DNA of 64,000 nucleotides, taken from positions 41,771,059 to 41,835,058 of the forward strand of contig NC_083574.1 of NCBI RefSeq assembly GCF_027579695.1, given 5' to 3'. The notes beneath the pieces were generated by a model. It was given only the letters and a program-made list of their open reading frames with translations. It was not told the origin of the DNA and ran no database searches. This DNA comes from Neoarius graeffei (lineage: Eukaryota; Chordata; Actinopteri; Siluriformes; Ariidae). Shown one piece after another: positions 49,622 to 60,571 of this stretch; positions within the stretch are counted from its first letter, which is position 1, and each line of letters begins with the position of its first letter. The position numbers were made by a program, and so were the translations under genes.

Positions 49622-51233
49622 CAGGCCCGGCGCCAGGAACAGTTTACTAAGGGGGCAATTAGAAATCGCAAGGGGGCAAATATTTTTTCATATAGTGTGT
49701 AGTAGTGATGGCGGTCTGACAACGTGTTTCAAACAGTTAACTGCGCCAACCACAAAACCACGGCCCCGAAGGTTGCTTTAGTCCGGGAAAATCATGTGGC
49801 ATATTACCAGGGCAGTTGCGCTTTATCAACCCCCGTGCCCACCTGTTAACCCTCCCCTCCAATTTTCTCACAGACACGCGGTACAACCGGAAAGATGCCA
49901 AACATAAAACAACACACACAAACCTACAGGCAAGTCCTTTAAATTTAAAATACATACAAATAGCTCCGCGGCATGAAAACAAAACGTCAATGCAAGTCTA
50001 AGGTGCTTGGCTCGGCGGCCAAAATCACACATCACATTATCTCTAGCCGCTTTATCCTTCTACAGGGTCGCAGGCAAGCTGGAGCCTATCCCAGCTGACT
50101 ACGGGCGAAAGGCGGGGTACACCCTGGACAAGTCGCCAGGTCATCACAGGGCTGACACATAGACACAGACAACCATTCACACTCACATTCACACCTACGC
50201 TCAATTTAGAGTCACCAGTTAACCTAACCTGCATGTCTTTGGGCTGTGGGGGAAACCGGAGCACCCGGAGGAAACCCACGCGGACACGGGGAGAACATGC
50301 AAACTCCGCACAGAAAGGCCCTCGCCGGCCACGGGGCTCGAACCCAGACCTTCTTGCTGTGAGGCGACAGCGCTAACCACTACACCACCGTGCCGCCATC
50401 GGCCAAAATCATAATTTAAAAAAAATCAACAGACCCCGCGGCTGCACCAGTAATAGCCTTCCTGACTCGCACCGAGTCAACGCTAACCACTTAATCCGCA
50501 ACCCCAGTTTAGGCATGTAGGGGACTAAACACTCTGAAGTGATGAATTTTCACCCCCGCTGCATGGGGGGTGACGTCAACGACACATATTCTTACGCTAT
50601 TTGCGCACAAAGCGGACCATATATGAACACGTACACCAACATAAACGGAGATAAACTTAGCCTACAAAGAAAGAAAATGGATTCACAATATTGTGATCGA
50701 ATTCGTTTAATTCGGTGGGGGAAAGACTACTCCCGTAAACTGACTGCATATTGCAGGATATTGCAGAGACAGTGCACTTGTAAGTGTGCATGTAAAACCC
50801 CCGCCCGACCCTTGTCCTTATCACAGGTCTGTATGTGCGCGGCTGTGTCAGCATTTCACACATACACCCACAATAACTAGTAGTCCCCAGTAGTTAGGAT
50901 TGATACATATGTCTAAAACAGGGTTAATATTAAATTCAGGCTTTTTGAAATAGTCCTACCTTAATAGAATTCTACGATTGCAACGTAAGAATCATAACAA
51001 CCAATCAGATTTGTTCTACCGTGCCAGTTTTAGTAGTGATATGTGAAATGTATTTTTGTGCAATGCGCAACCACTTAATATTTCGTATTTGAAAATGCAA
51101 ATTATTAATACGTCTATAATACATTATATTTTCATAAGAAAACAATTAAGTGATTTGAGTCTCCGTTGAGTGGGCGGGGCTGTAGCCACGAGGGGGCAAC
51201 GCCCCCTTTCGCCCCCCCATGGCGCCGGGCCTG
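49622..51233. mobile_element. hAT-like element, second of a tandem pair
   Basis: Perfect 12-bp termini CAGGCCCGGCGC / GCGCCGGGCCTG, flanked by GTGTAGTG at 49614-49621 and 51234-51241. Sub-terminal AAGGGGGCAA repeats match the first element. A SINE interrupts it. Confidence 0.88.
50028..50399 (-). mobile_element. Mermaid-like SINE
   Basis: Perfect 12-bp target duplication CGGCCAAAATCA at 50016-50027 and 50400-50411, inside the second hAT-like element. Confidence 0.93.
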
Positions 51234-52293
51234 GTGTAGTGGTTAGCACTGTCGCCTCACAGCAAGAAGGTTCTGGGTTCGAGCCCAGCAGGCAAGCTGG
51301 AGCCTATCCTAGCTGACTATGGGTGAGAGGCAGGGTACACCCTGGACAAGTCACCAAGTCATCGCAGGGTTGATACAAACAACCATTCACATTCACACCT
51401 ACGGTCAATTTAGGCCAAGTTTACATTAGACCGTATCTGTCTCGTTTTCTTCGCGGATGCACTGTCCGTTTACATTAAACCGCCGGGAAACGGGAATCCG
51501 CCAGCGTCCACGTATTCAATCCAGATCGTGTCTGGTCCGGTGCTGTGTAAACATTGAGAATACGCGGATACGCTGTGCTGAGCTCTAGCTGGCGTCGTCA
51601 TTGGACAACGTCACTGTGACATCCACCTTCCTGATTCACTGGCGTTGGTCATGTGACGCGACTGCTGAAAAACAGCACGGACTTCCGCCTTGTATCACCT
51701 TTCATTAAAGAGTATAAAAGTATGAAAATACTGCAAATACTGATGCAAATACTGCCCATTGTGTAGTTATGATTGTCTTTAGGCTTGCCATCCTTCCACT
51801 TGCAAGTGGTAAGTGATATGCGCTGGGATCACACACACAGCGGCTCAGTCCCGAATCACTGCTCGTGCGCTTCACTCGCGCGCTCTGTGAGCTGCGCAGG
51901 GCCGGAGTGCACACCCTCCAGAGGGCACTCGCTGTTCAGGGCGGAGTGATTTGGAGCGCAGGATGCCTGCGGAGCCGAGCGTATCCGTGTATTGGCGTTG
52001 CTGTGTGTACGCAAATCGTGTATTGGTGTTGCTGTGTGCACACTAATCGTTTTAAAAACGTTAATCTGATGATCCGCTGATACGGTCTAGTGTAAACCCT
52101 ACCTTAGAGTCACCAGTTAACCTAACCTGCATGTCTTTGGACTGTGGGGGAAACCGGAGCACCCGGAGGAAACCCACGCAGACATGGATGCAAACTCCGC
52201 ACAGAAATTGGCCCTCATCAGCCGCTGGGCTCGAACCCAGAACCTTCTTGCTGTGAGGCGACAGCGCTAACCACTACACCACCGCGCCGCCCT
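51234..52293. mobile_element. Chimeric SINE with inverted heads, copy 1
   Basis: A forward head (GTGTAGTGGTTAGCAC to GGGTTCGAGCCCAGC, 51234-51289) joins directly to a reversed tail/body (AGGCAAGCTGGAGCCTATCC), which ends in a reversed head at 52293. The two heads form inverted repeats of about 57 bp. The body is split by the element at 51413-52103. The preceding 48245-48346 belongs to the same ancestral block, separated by the two hAT-like elements. Confidence 0.8.
51413..52103. mobile_element. PIF/Harbinger-like MITE
   Basis: Ends GGCCAAGTTTACATTAGACC and the complement of GGTAGGGTTTACACTAGACC, both continuing GTATC. TTA at 51410-51412 and 52104-52106 is the 3-bp target duplication; the interrupted SINE reads on across it. 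691 bp, no transposase. Confidence 0.88.
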
Positions 52294-52309
52294 ATTTATT
52301 TATTTATTT

Positions 52310-52447
52310 ATTTGCATTATTCCCGTGAGAAGTTAGCAGATGCGTGATGCAGTGACGTCACAGGGGCATTGCTAACCCACATGTAATAGGACACTACATT
52401 TAAAGATACATTAGGAAGAGGTTTTTTCCTTCTTCTTTTTCAAGAAA
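52310..52447 (+). repeat. Second copy of the block at 48245-48346
   Basis: GATGCAGTGACGTCACAGGG, then GCTAACCCACATGTAATAGG and ACTACATTTAAAGA align with 48270-48330. The block and the chimeric SINE that follows were therefore duplicated together. Confidence 0.75.
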
Positions 52448-52745
52448 AGTAGTGTAGTGGTTAGCACTGTCGCCTCACAGGAAGAAGGTTCTGGGTTCAA
52501 GCCCAGCAGGCAAGCTGGAGCCTATCCTAGCTGACTATGGGCGAGAGGTGGGGTACACCCTGGACAAGTCGCCAAGTCATCACAGGGTTGATACATAGAC
52601 ACAGACAACCATTCACACTCACATTCACACCTACGCTCAATTTAGAGTCACCAGTTAACCTAACCTGCATGTCTTTGGACTGTGGGGGAAACCGGAGCAC
52701 CCGGAGGAAACCCACGCAGACACGGATGCAAACTCCACACAGAAA
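52448..52745. mobile_element. Chimeric SINE, copy 2
   Basis: Same fusion of forward head and reversed body as at 51234, with the same junction (AGCCCAGCAGGCAAGCTGG) and the same small deletion (GACACGGATGCAAACTCC instead of ...GGGGAGAACATG...). The reversed head is lost here. Confidence 0.8.
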
Positions 52746-52771
52746 TTTTTTTCAAGATTAGGTCTTAAATA

Positions 52772-53150
52772 GGGCAGCACGGTGGTGTAGTGGTTAGCAC
52801 TGTCGCCTCACAGCAAGAAGGTTCTGAGTTCGAGTCCCATGGCCGGCGAGGGCCTTTCTGTGTGGAGTTTGCATGTTCTCCCCGTGTCCGCGTGGGTTTC
52901 CTCCGGGTGCTCCGGTTTCCCCCACAGTCCAAAGACATGCAGGTTAGGTTAACTGGTGACTCTAAATTGAGCGTAGGTGTGAATGTGAGTGTGAATGGTT
53001 GTCTGTGTCTATGTGTCAGCCCTGTGATGACCTGGCGACTTGTCCAGGGTGTACCCTACCTTTCGCCTGTAGTCAGCTGGGATAGGCTCCAGCTTGCCTG
53101 CGACCCTGTAGAACAGGATAAAGCGGCTACAGATAATGAGATGAGATGAG
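52772..53150 (+). mobile_element. Mermaid-like SINE
   Basis: Full length with GATGA tail, directly after the chimeric SINE. No clear target duplication. Confidence 0.88.
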
Positions 53151-53266
53151 AAGTCAGTTTTCCGAACAGGCTTTCTTAGCCATTTGTGCAGAGGCTGTTG
53201 CATTAAACTCTTTTTGTGGCTATGTCATCGTGTTGTAAGAATGAGTGTAACCATAGCGCATACGCA

Positions 53267-53302
53267 TACAGGTGTTCCTATTAAAATGGCCGGTGAGTGT
53301 AT
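53267..53302 (+). mobile_element. Isolated terminal repeat of the 17193-18404 family
   Basis: CAGGTGTTCCTATTAAAATG followed by GCCGGTGAGTGTATA. Only this end is present. Confidence 0.6.
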
Positions 53303-54199
53303 ACAATTCGGTTCACCATTCGAAATAAATGGACTAGACTAAAGAAATCACTTTCAGACACGTTTATGTGTATTACCGAGGGAAAATGCGATCCGATTTT
53401 AAAATATACTCCAGGTCGTCCCCCTTTCCTCGCCTTTTTCGGCCAGTGGTCCCATGTGTGATGTAGATGTGACGCACTTCCAAGTTATTACGGGAAGTTG
53501 TCAAAAAGAGACCACTGAGCTCTAGCGCCGGGACTTTTCCGGGAAATAAGCATTTGGGTTATGGCGACAGCGTGTGTATGTCAGCCTCGGTTCGGAGGTT
53601 TCAGTTTCGAAAACTGTAAGAGGTAAGAGTAGAATAATATAAAGTACAGACACTTGGTATGGTTTACTTCTGTGATTTTTTAAATTGCTCATTTTTGGAT
53701 TACGCTTCATTTTTGTGGCTACTGCCTCATAGAGTCAATACATACGCTATATTTACTGTATGGACATGGGATCAGAAAACTATTTTATTTATAAGCAGTA
53801 GCCACATGTACCCATAGGGTACCTAGTTTTAAATCATGTTCTACATTTTATCCAGGTTATTTATATGTAAGAAATCGCACCTTAAAACAGTGGTCAGGTT
53901 TCACTATTAGCTACGAAAATCACAAAAGCTTCTTTTCTCACTCACTTTTCCTGAAATGTTTCCTTTTCGTGTCATTTTAAACATATAAATAGTGGAGAGG
54001 GCAAAAATGCTGGACTCGAGGTTCAAAGAAGTTGTGCCGAGTTACAGCAGAGACTCGGCTCAGCTAGGTAGCGAGGTCTGTCTGAGATGACAAGCACAAC
54101 GGTAGTGACGGTGGTATTGGCATGAAAGCTGAAACTTTGAAACTGTGTTTGTGCAGAATGTACAGATGAGAAGGTCAGAGAACCGGACAGACTAAAGTA
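53303..54199 (+). other. No gene recognised
   Basis: Unassigned sequence between the SINE cluster and the THAP-bearing elements. I see no domain in the short frames. Confidence 0.4.
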
Positions 54200-54476
54200 T
54201 TAAAGTGCTGATGACACGTTTTTGACATCTTTGGCGATGTTTTATAACATAAAAAGTAATTCCCGATGATCCATATATTAATTCACGAAGGCGCCTATTT
54301 TACAAGTTATGATAAAAAACGCGGCTATTTGGGCAAATTTGACGGGGCTGCAGCACCCAGGAGACGAATGAGGAGGAGGAGCTATATGACGTCAGCGAAA
54401 GAACCTTCCTCCTAACTTACCAGTATGTTGTTGATGCGGCAGGTGTTCAGTTTATCATTATTAGTATTTTTATTAT

Positions 54477-54482
<6 letters not shown>

Positions 54483-54534
<52 letters not shown>
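54483..54534 (+). repeat. (AT)n microsatellite
   Basis: About 26 units, just upstream of the THAP start codon. Confidence 0.95.
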
Positions 54535-54539
<5 letters not shown>

Positions 54540-54551
54540 ATATAAGTTATT

Positions 54552-55133
54552 ATGCCTTCGCGTTGTGTTGCCGGCTTTTGCTCCAAAACCTACAAGGATG
54601 GGGTAAGTTTATTCAAGTTTCCCAGAGATCCCGAGCTGCATGCGAAGTGGGTAAAGCAAGTCAGGCGCACTCGTGACAAGTGGGAGCCCTCACCAACATC
54701 CGTCCTGTGCTCTGAACACTTCGATTTGGATTGTTTTGACACCCTTCCCAGCTTAAAAGAATCTCTTGGGTGTTCAGTTCATCACAAACGTGTGTTACTA
54801 CCATCAGCAGTGCCTACACAGTGTTGCCAGATTGGGATTTTTCCCGCCCAGTTGAGCGGTTTCAAGTGCATTTTGGTGGGTTTTGAACATATTTTGGGCT
54901 GGAAAACGTCAGCAGTATCTGTTGCCAGATCTGTTGCCAGATACTGCTGAAGTTTTCCAGCCCAAAATATGTTCAAAACCCACCAAAATGCACTTGAAAC
55001 CGCTCAACTGGGCGGGAAAAATCCCAATCTGGCAACACTGCCAGTATTCCGGAGGGGGTCTACTAGTAGCTATGCCGGATCCAAAGACAGTCCTCCTGTC
55101 AGAACATGTGTTGTGAAACGACATAAGATAAAG
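54552..55133 (+). pseudogene. THAP-domain exon interrupted by a MITE dimer
   Basis: Opens MPSRCVAGFCSKTYKDGVSL, then FKFPRDPELHAKWVKQVRR and CSEHFDLDCFD, a complete C-x4-C ... C-x2-H zinc finger, and AVPT at 54807-54818. The 222-bp palindrome then intervenes. Beyond it (55041-55133) the same frame continues PVFRRGSTSSYAGSKDSPPV and RTCVVKRHKIK to a GTACGT donor. Without the insertion the exon would be intact; with it, a stop is met near 54948. Confidence 0.8.
54819..55040. mobile_element. Inverted dimer of the CAGTGTTGCC MITE
   Basis: 222 bp, two near-identical arms of 111 bp head to head, with outer ends CAGTGTTGCC and GGCAACACTG. The centre reads CTGTTGCCAGATCTGTTGCC, where each arm has lost a few terminal bases. 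No obvious target duplication in the flanks. Confidence 0.85.
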
Positions 55134-55639
55134 GTACGTAGAGCTCTAGATTCTACATGATAATCATAAATGTAATCATAAAGTCGGCGTGATATCAGTC
55201 ATGTATTTGCTTGTGAAAGCTTGCGGCTTTCATGTAACTGCCGCCTAGCAACGAGAGGCAAAGGGTAAAGAGGGTAGGCTATCATAGATTCTATTCGGAA
55301 GAGATCAACACAATTCTGGACTCCCAGAAGAGGAAGAGCTAGCACTAGAGAGTTCACCAGCATTTTCATGCGCCATTTCCATTGAGTAGAACCAGAGTAG
55401 AACCATAGGATGTCTATGAGTAGAACAGCCAGTGAACCGCAGCGTGTTCTCCCGCTGACGTCACAACATGGCCGCGAGCCACGGACCCAGTTTTCTTGCG
55501 CTGTGCAATTAAAAGTTGGATATTTGCGTAACAACAGCTTCTTTTCACGTAATTATAACAGAAATCTAACATGTTTGCCATGTTGTATAGTTTATTTAAG
55601 AAATTGCATAGAGTCATGTTCGTGTCATCAACCCTTTAA
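55134..55639 (+). other. No gene recognised
   Basis: Sequence between two THAP-bearing elements, perhaps intron of the first. No domain seen. Confidence 0.35.
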
Positions 55640-56317
55640 AGTGCATATCACGGGTGAATTCAGGAGCAAGATCAATGTAATTCTCCTATTTTATATTAAA
55701 CTTTGGTCAAATATCTGTCACATTCTGCATTTTGTGCAATTTTTCTACCTTGCGCAATACCAGAAAAATTCAGTTGAAATCAAGCCATTTGAGGCGAATT
55801 GGTCCGCCTCTGAAAAAACTTGGCATTTGGATTTCCCGACAAACATTGATTTTCGTGACGTCACGTGCGGGACGCCTCCTTCTGAATCCTACGTCAGCGC
55901 TGGTTTGTTTATGAGAAAACGACCTGGTGTTTTTCTGCAAATTTCTTCAACGTTATCGCGTAATTATTAAAATGGTTAACAGATGTATCGTAGGAGGGTG
56001 TAGCAACACCAATCTTGATGGGATTAGTACTCATCGTTTCCCAAAAGACCGGACAATGAGAGAGAAATGGGAGCGCTTGGTGTACACAGGCTGTGCACTG
56101 AAACCGTGCAAAGCTCGCGCAGCCTGCTGGCGCTTCCGCAGGTGATGTCACGAATCTGGCTCCAGACTCCCTTGGGATTTTTCCAGACGCGTTTTGTTAT
56201 TTCATTTTTTTCTGCTGTAGACAGATGGCCTTGTGCGAAATTACCCTTCTGGATGAGTGTGTAAAGGGACATACTTTCATATAAAAAACAAAACAAAATT
56301 GGTCCGGAATATGCACT
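55640..56317 (+). mobile_element. Short Kolobok-like THAP element
   Basis: TTAA at 55636-55639 and 56318-56321. Termini AGTGCATAT and ATATGCACT are perfect complements. 678 bp, so most of the transposase is deleted, but the THAP start remains. Confidence 0.75.
55972..56145 (+). pseudogene. Truncated THAP domain
   Basis: MVNRCIVGGCSNTNLDGIST then HRFPKDRTMREKWERLV: the C-x4-C pair and the HRFPKD strand of a THAP finger. The frame then leaves the family and stops, without the second Cys/His pair. Confidence 0.75.
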
Positions 56318-56321
56318 TTAA

Positions 56322-57419
56322 AGCGCTGCCGCATTATTCTCTTTATAGGTAGAGATGAAACAAGGGTTAAATCCTGCCATTGCCAGTATCAGCAGGTAGT
56401 TGGGCAGCATTACAAAATAAACCTTTGATGTAATTTAAATTCGTGTGCTAATTATAAAGATTAATATTCAAAGGTGCTCAGGGTGGATTTTTCCTTTAAG
56501 CTTCAGATATCGGTGTTTGGTCTTTTACAGAGGCTTCATCACTGGGGAGCTTTATTCTCACTGTCGTGCTGACTGTTGAGAGGGTAGGGCGTCATTAATA
56601 TTAATAAGCTCATCGTGAAAATTGGGAGCTGTGTCTAAGTACAGATCTTTCGTTGCTTTCCCAGTGGGAAATGTTTTTTGTGTCAGAGTAAAGTCTTCGG
56701 TGTAAACTCACAGATTCTTAATGCCATCTCCTTCCTACGAAAGGTTTTGGATTATGGGTACTTTACAATTGTTGACAATAATTGTACAGCCTTATAATCT
56801 CTGTAAATCCTCCCAATTATTTAAATTTGTGCTGTTTGACAAGATTAAAGGATACACACTGGTAATAGTGATGTTTTATTAAGTTGAGAAGAGTTTGGCA
56901 GGATAAGACGAGCCATCTGCTCTCACTTTCAAAGCATGTCAGATTCGATGCCATATGCCTGCCTGTCTGTTCTTTTATTAAGTGACTGACTGAACTTTTA
57001 TTGATGAATTTGTTATTGGCCACAGTTTAAAGAAGCCATTCAGCTTGTGGTGTGCCCTGTGTTGGCTGAACAATTGTTATGATGTCTGCTATACAGCACT
57101 CCTCCTGCCTTAACAGGTTGGAATGGTTGTTACCTCATGTGATATTTAGCAGACACAGAGTCCAGGTTTTTGACAGATCTTTAGGCTGAAGTGTTTTGCA
57201 CATGACGCAGATCCATCGCAAAAGCTCTTTGTTAGAATCCACAGCGGGGGAAGAGACAAGAAGCTAAGGGTTACCACATGCTAATCCATCATCCAAGGTC
57301 AAAGAACGGGCTAACTAGGTCAAATTCATAAACTAGAATGTTGGAAACTAAAACAAGGGAAAGCAGTTCATAATTAGAGTGCAACACGTGCAGGATTTTG
57401 TAAAGACAAGCTAATATAT
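56322..57419 (+). other. No gene recognised
   Basis: Unique-looking non-coding sequence, probably intronic for the candidate downstream gene. Confidence 0.4.
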
Positions 57420-57427
57420 ATATTTAG

Positions 57428-58089
57428 TAGGGCTGTAACAATATGCGTATCGAAATCGAAATCGCGATACGCAGAGCCACGATCTGTGTCGCGATACAAG
57501 AAGGCAGAATCGCGGTACACCCTTTCAAACTTCTCCTCAGCCCAAAAACAGAGGCGCTTCCAAACTTCAATTTATGAATACTTTACTTTTTATTTAAATT
57601 ACATTTTAAACTTACTTAAATTACTTTTTTTTTTATATCTATTGGTAAGTCGTTTTTTCGCCGACCTGCGACAATCTTCTGCGAGTCACGCAACGTCCAC
57701 ACTCGCCACTGGCAGAGCATTCATTTCTTTTAAGCGGTCGCCATTCTGGTTGCGACGCGGGGAGCGAATCTGTAAACAAGCAGCTCATTGGCTGGCTAGG
57801 TGTGCCACAAGCCAATCACAATCACTTGACCGGAAAGGCATGCAGTGTTGCCAGATTGGGCGGGTTTAGGTGCTTTTTGGCTGGTTTTGAACATATTTTG
57901 GGGTGGAAAACGTTACAGTATCTGGCAACACTGAGCATCTGCTTGGGCGGAAGCCTTCTGCGGCAGTTACATTTTGACACGCGAGCAATGTTTCACTATA
58001 AAAATTCCGTAATTTCCATCTGTTTTCCGCGATCACAGAAAATCATTGGCCCTATGAGAGTGAGACAGTGAGAGAGCCACCCCTATACC

Positions 58090-58124
<35 letters not shown>

Positions 58125-58436
58125 AACGGATTTACACGATTTGGAAAAATGACTTTTTCAGAACTGAAAAAAACAGAGCTTCCGGCTCAACAGTATTATT
58201 TTGAGAAATAAAACAATCTTTGGATATACATTTGTTCATTTTTGCATACATATTACTCATTCTCTGCAGTGGTCTGAATTATTTGTTATTAAATAGTTAA
58301 TGTAAGTAAGTAAATGTTAATAAGTCAAATTTACTACTTTAAAAAAATTTTTTAAAAAATCATGGGTGTATCGAATTGTGGGTCAAAAATCGCGATACGA
58401 ATCGAATCGTGAGTTGGGTGTATCGTTACAGCCCTA
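57428..58436. mobile_element. hAT element with perfect 8-bp duplication
   Basis: Ends TAGGGCTGTAAC and GTTACAGCCCTA are perfect complements; ATATTTAG flanks both sides (57420-57427 and 58437-58444). CGCGATACG words occur near both ends. No transposase remains. A small MITE and a C-run followed by an A-run (58088-58120) lie inside. Confidence 0.9.
57843..57933. mobile_element. CAGTGTTGCC MITE, 91 bp
   Basis: Perfect 10-bp inverted ends and the internal TTTTGAACATATTTTGG shared with the copies at 36305 and 54819; shorter by an internal deletion. Confidence 0.8.
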
Positions 58437-58587
58437 ATATTTAGGCACTGCCTAAAAGCGGAACTCCCAATGAGTGAGTGTATGAGCAAAATATTTGCAA
58501 GGGCAGACAATCAACCTGAACAGAATAACAGCATTAGGTCAAACAAAATAATATATATGTTTCCGGTTACCCGACCGACCCTGTAAA

Positions 58588-59097
58588 AACACTGCGATAG
58601 AGGTCTGCGCGGGTCGGATTGTGCAGTCCCGCTTCCGCCCGCTCCCGCAAAGAATTATGATTTTCAGTCCCGCTCCCGCCCGCGCCTGCCATATTTTGTC
58701 CCGCTCCCGCCCGCAAATCCCGCATGATGCAGACGTTCGCGTTATTTCTCAGGAAAGTTCTTGTCTTGACACAGCGTGATGGTGCCCCGCCCCCTACTTT
58801 TGAGTGGATTTGAGCATAAATATCTACAGCTCACGTTCACGTTTGTTATTATTTACCTTGTTTCTGAATTCGGAATGTTGAAATGGCAACATGTAGACCT
58901 AATAATAATAATAATAATTATTTAAGTAGGCTAATCATTTAAGTATGCGCTCTCCCGTGGTGCGTCTCCTATGAATAATTAGTGTGAAAGGAGAGATGGA
59001 TCGCACTCTTGAACTTATTCTTTTAGTTACATTTCTTTTCAGTTGTTTTTAGCAGCAGAAGGAGACAAACGTTTTGGCTGTTGCCTTCGTCAATGTC

Positions 59098-59130
<33 letters not shown>
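58588..59130. repeat. Repeat rich in CCCGCTCCCGCCCGC
   Basis: Begins near GGTCTGCGCGGGTCGG with several CCCGCTCCCGCCCGC copies, a pattern I associate with a dispersed fish hAT family. Right end not found. (AAT)n runs at 58901-58919 and 59099-59128. Confidence 0.4.
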
Positions 59131-59395
59131 CAATAAAAAAAGACAGACGAGCACGTAATTCCAAGTGGAAATTTGGTATATTTATTGTTCAGCCATACAA
59201 AACATTAGGCTAACCCAGTTTACATTTGTAAAGCATTTCTAACTAGAATATCCTAGTATGTCAGAACCTTTTGGCACTTATCACAGCAAGCAAAGGGCAG
59301 CTGATTTCCCTCCGCGTCGTACACGAGTGAGAATGATTTCCAAATGTCCGATTTTGGCTGTTGCCTTCGTCAATGTCTATAATAATAATAATAAT
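59079..59395 (+). repeat. Direct duplication ending in (ATA)n
   Basis: TTTTGGCTGTTGCCTTCGTC followed by AATGTCTATAATAATAAT occurs at about 59072 and again at about 59354, 280 bp apart. Confidence 0.7.
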
Positions 59396-59423
59396 GTAAT
59401 AATGCAAAAAACTCAAAATGTAA

Positions 59424-60243
59424 CAGGACTTTGACTTGGCCATTCCAAAACATTAACTTTATTCTTCTTTAACCATTCTTTGGTAGAACGACTTGTGTGC
59501 TTAGGGTCGTTGTCTTGCTGCATGACCCACCTTCTCTTGAGATTCAGTTCTTGGACAGATGTCCTGACATTTTCCTTTAGAATTCGCTGGTATAGTTCAG
59601 AATTCATTGTAACATCAATGATGGCAAGCCGTCCTGGCCCAGATGCAGCAAAACAGGCCCAAACCATGATACTACCACCACCATGTTTCACAGATGGGAT
59701 AAGGTTCTTATGCTGGAATGCAGAGTTTTCCTTTCTCCAAACATAACGCTTCTCATTTAAACCAAAAAGTTCTATTTTGGTTTCATCTGTCCACAAAACA
59801 TTTTTCCAATAGCCTTCTGGCTTGTCCACGTGATCTTTAGCAAACTGCAGACGAGCAGCAATGTTCTTTTTGGAGAGCAGTGGCTTTCTCCTTGCAACCC
59901 TGCCATGCACACCATTGTTGTTCAGTGTTCTCCTGATGGTGGACTCATGAACATTAACATTAGCCAATGTGAGAGAGGCCTTCAGTTGCTTAGAAGCTAC
60001 CCTGGGGTCCTTTGTGACCTCGCCGACTATTACACGCCTTGCTCTTGGAGTGATCTTTATTGGTCGACCACTCCTGGGGAGGGTAACAATGGTCTTGCAT
60101 TTCCTCCATTTGTACACAATCTGTCTGACTGTGGATTGGTGGAGTCCAAACTCTTTAGAGATGGTTCTGTAACCTTTTCCAGCCTGATGAGTGTCAACAA
60201 CGCTTTTTCTGAGGTCCTCAGAAATCTCCTTTGTTCGTCCCAT
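59424..60243 (-). pseudogene. Tc1 transposase truncated before the catalytic Glu
   Basis: Runs without frameshift from MGRTKEISEDLRKSVVDTHQ through LWTDETKIELFG and [13 protein letters not shown] to VLEWPSQSP, then breaks off. The DLNPIE segment that holds the third catalytic residue is gone, so the otherwise clean frame cannot be active. Confidence 0.92.
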
Positions 60244-60571
60244 GATACACTTCCACAAACGTGTTGTGAAGATCAGACTTTGATAGATCCCTGTTCTTTA
60301 AATAAAACAGGGTGCCCACTCACACCTGATTGTCATCCCATGGATTGAAAACACCTGACTCTAATTTCACCTTCAAATTAACTGCTAATCCTAGAGATTC
60401 ACATACTTTTGCCACTCACAGATATGTAATATTGGATCATTTTCCTCAATAAATAAATGACCGAGTATAATATTTTTGTGTCATTTGTTTAACTGGGTTC
60501 TCTTTATCTACTTTTAGGACTTGTGTGAAAAATCTGATGATGTTTTAGGTCATATTTATGCAGAAATATAG
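59424..60571 (-). mobile_element. Truncated Tc1-like element
   Basis: Same family as 10121-11741, reversed. Both terminal repeats are missing: on the left it stops within the transposase, on the right it ends at TATGCAGAAATATAGA just before the terminal repeat. Confidence 0.9.

Larger units (their letters stand above)
54204..55133 (+). mobile_element. Kolobok-like THAP element, left part
   Basis: TTAA at 54200-54203 is followed by AGTGCTGATGACACG, like the AGTGCTAGTC end at 19752. A THAP exon follows. The right end was not found before the next TTAA-flanked element at 55640, so the true right boundary is unknown. Confidence 0.6.

Noticed and set aside
50539..50880. 113-codon frame inside the second hAT-like element
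   Set aside because: No transposase motif; the element is short and non-autonomous.
54425..54676. Frame with a YIYIYI run before the THAP exon
   Set aside because: It is the AT microsatellite read through; the THAP start at 54552 in another frame explains the region.
55410..55970. 186-codon frame
   Set aside because: Crosses the TTAA border of the element at 55640, so it cannot be one old gene; no domain seen.
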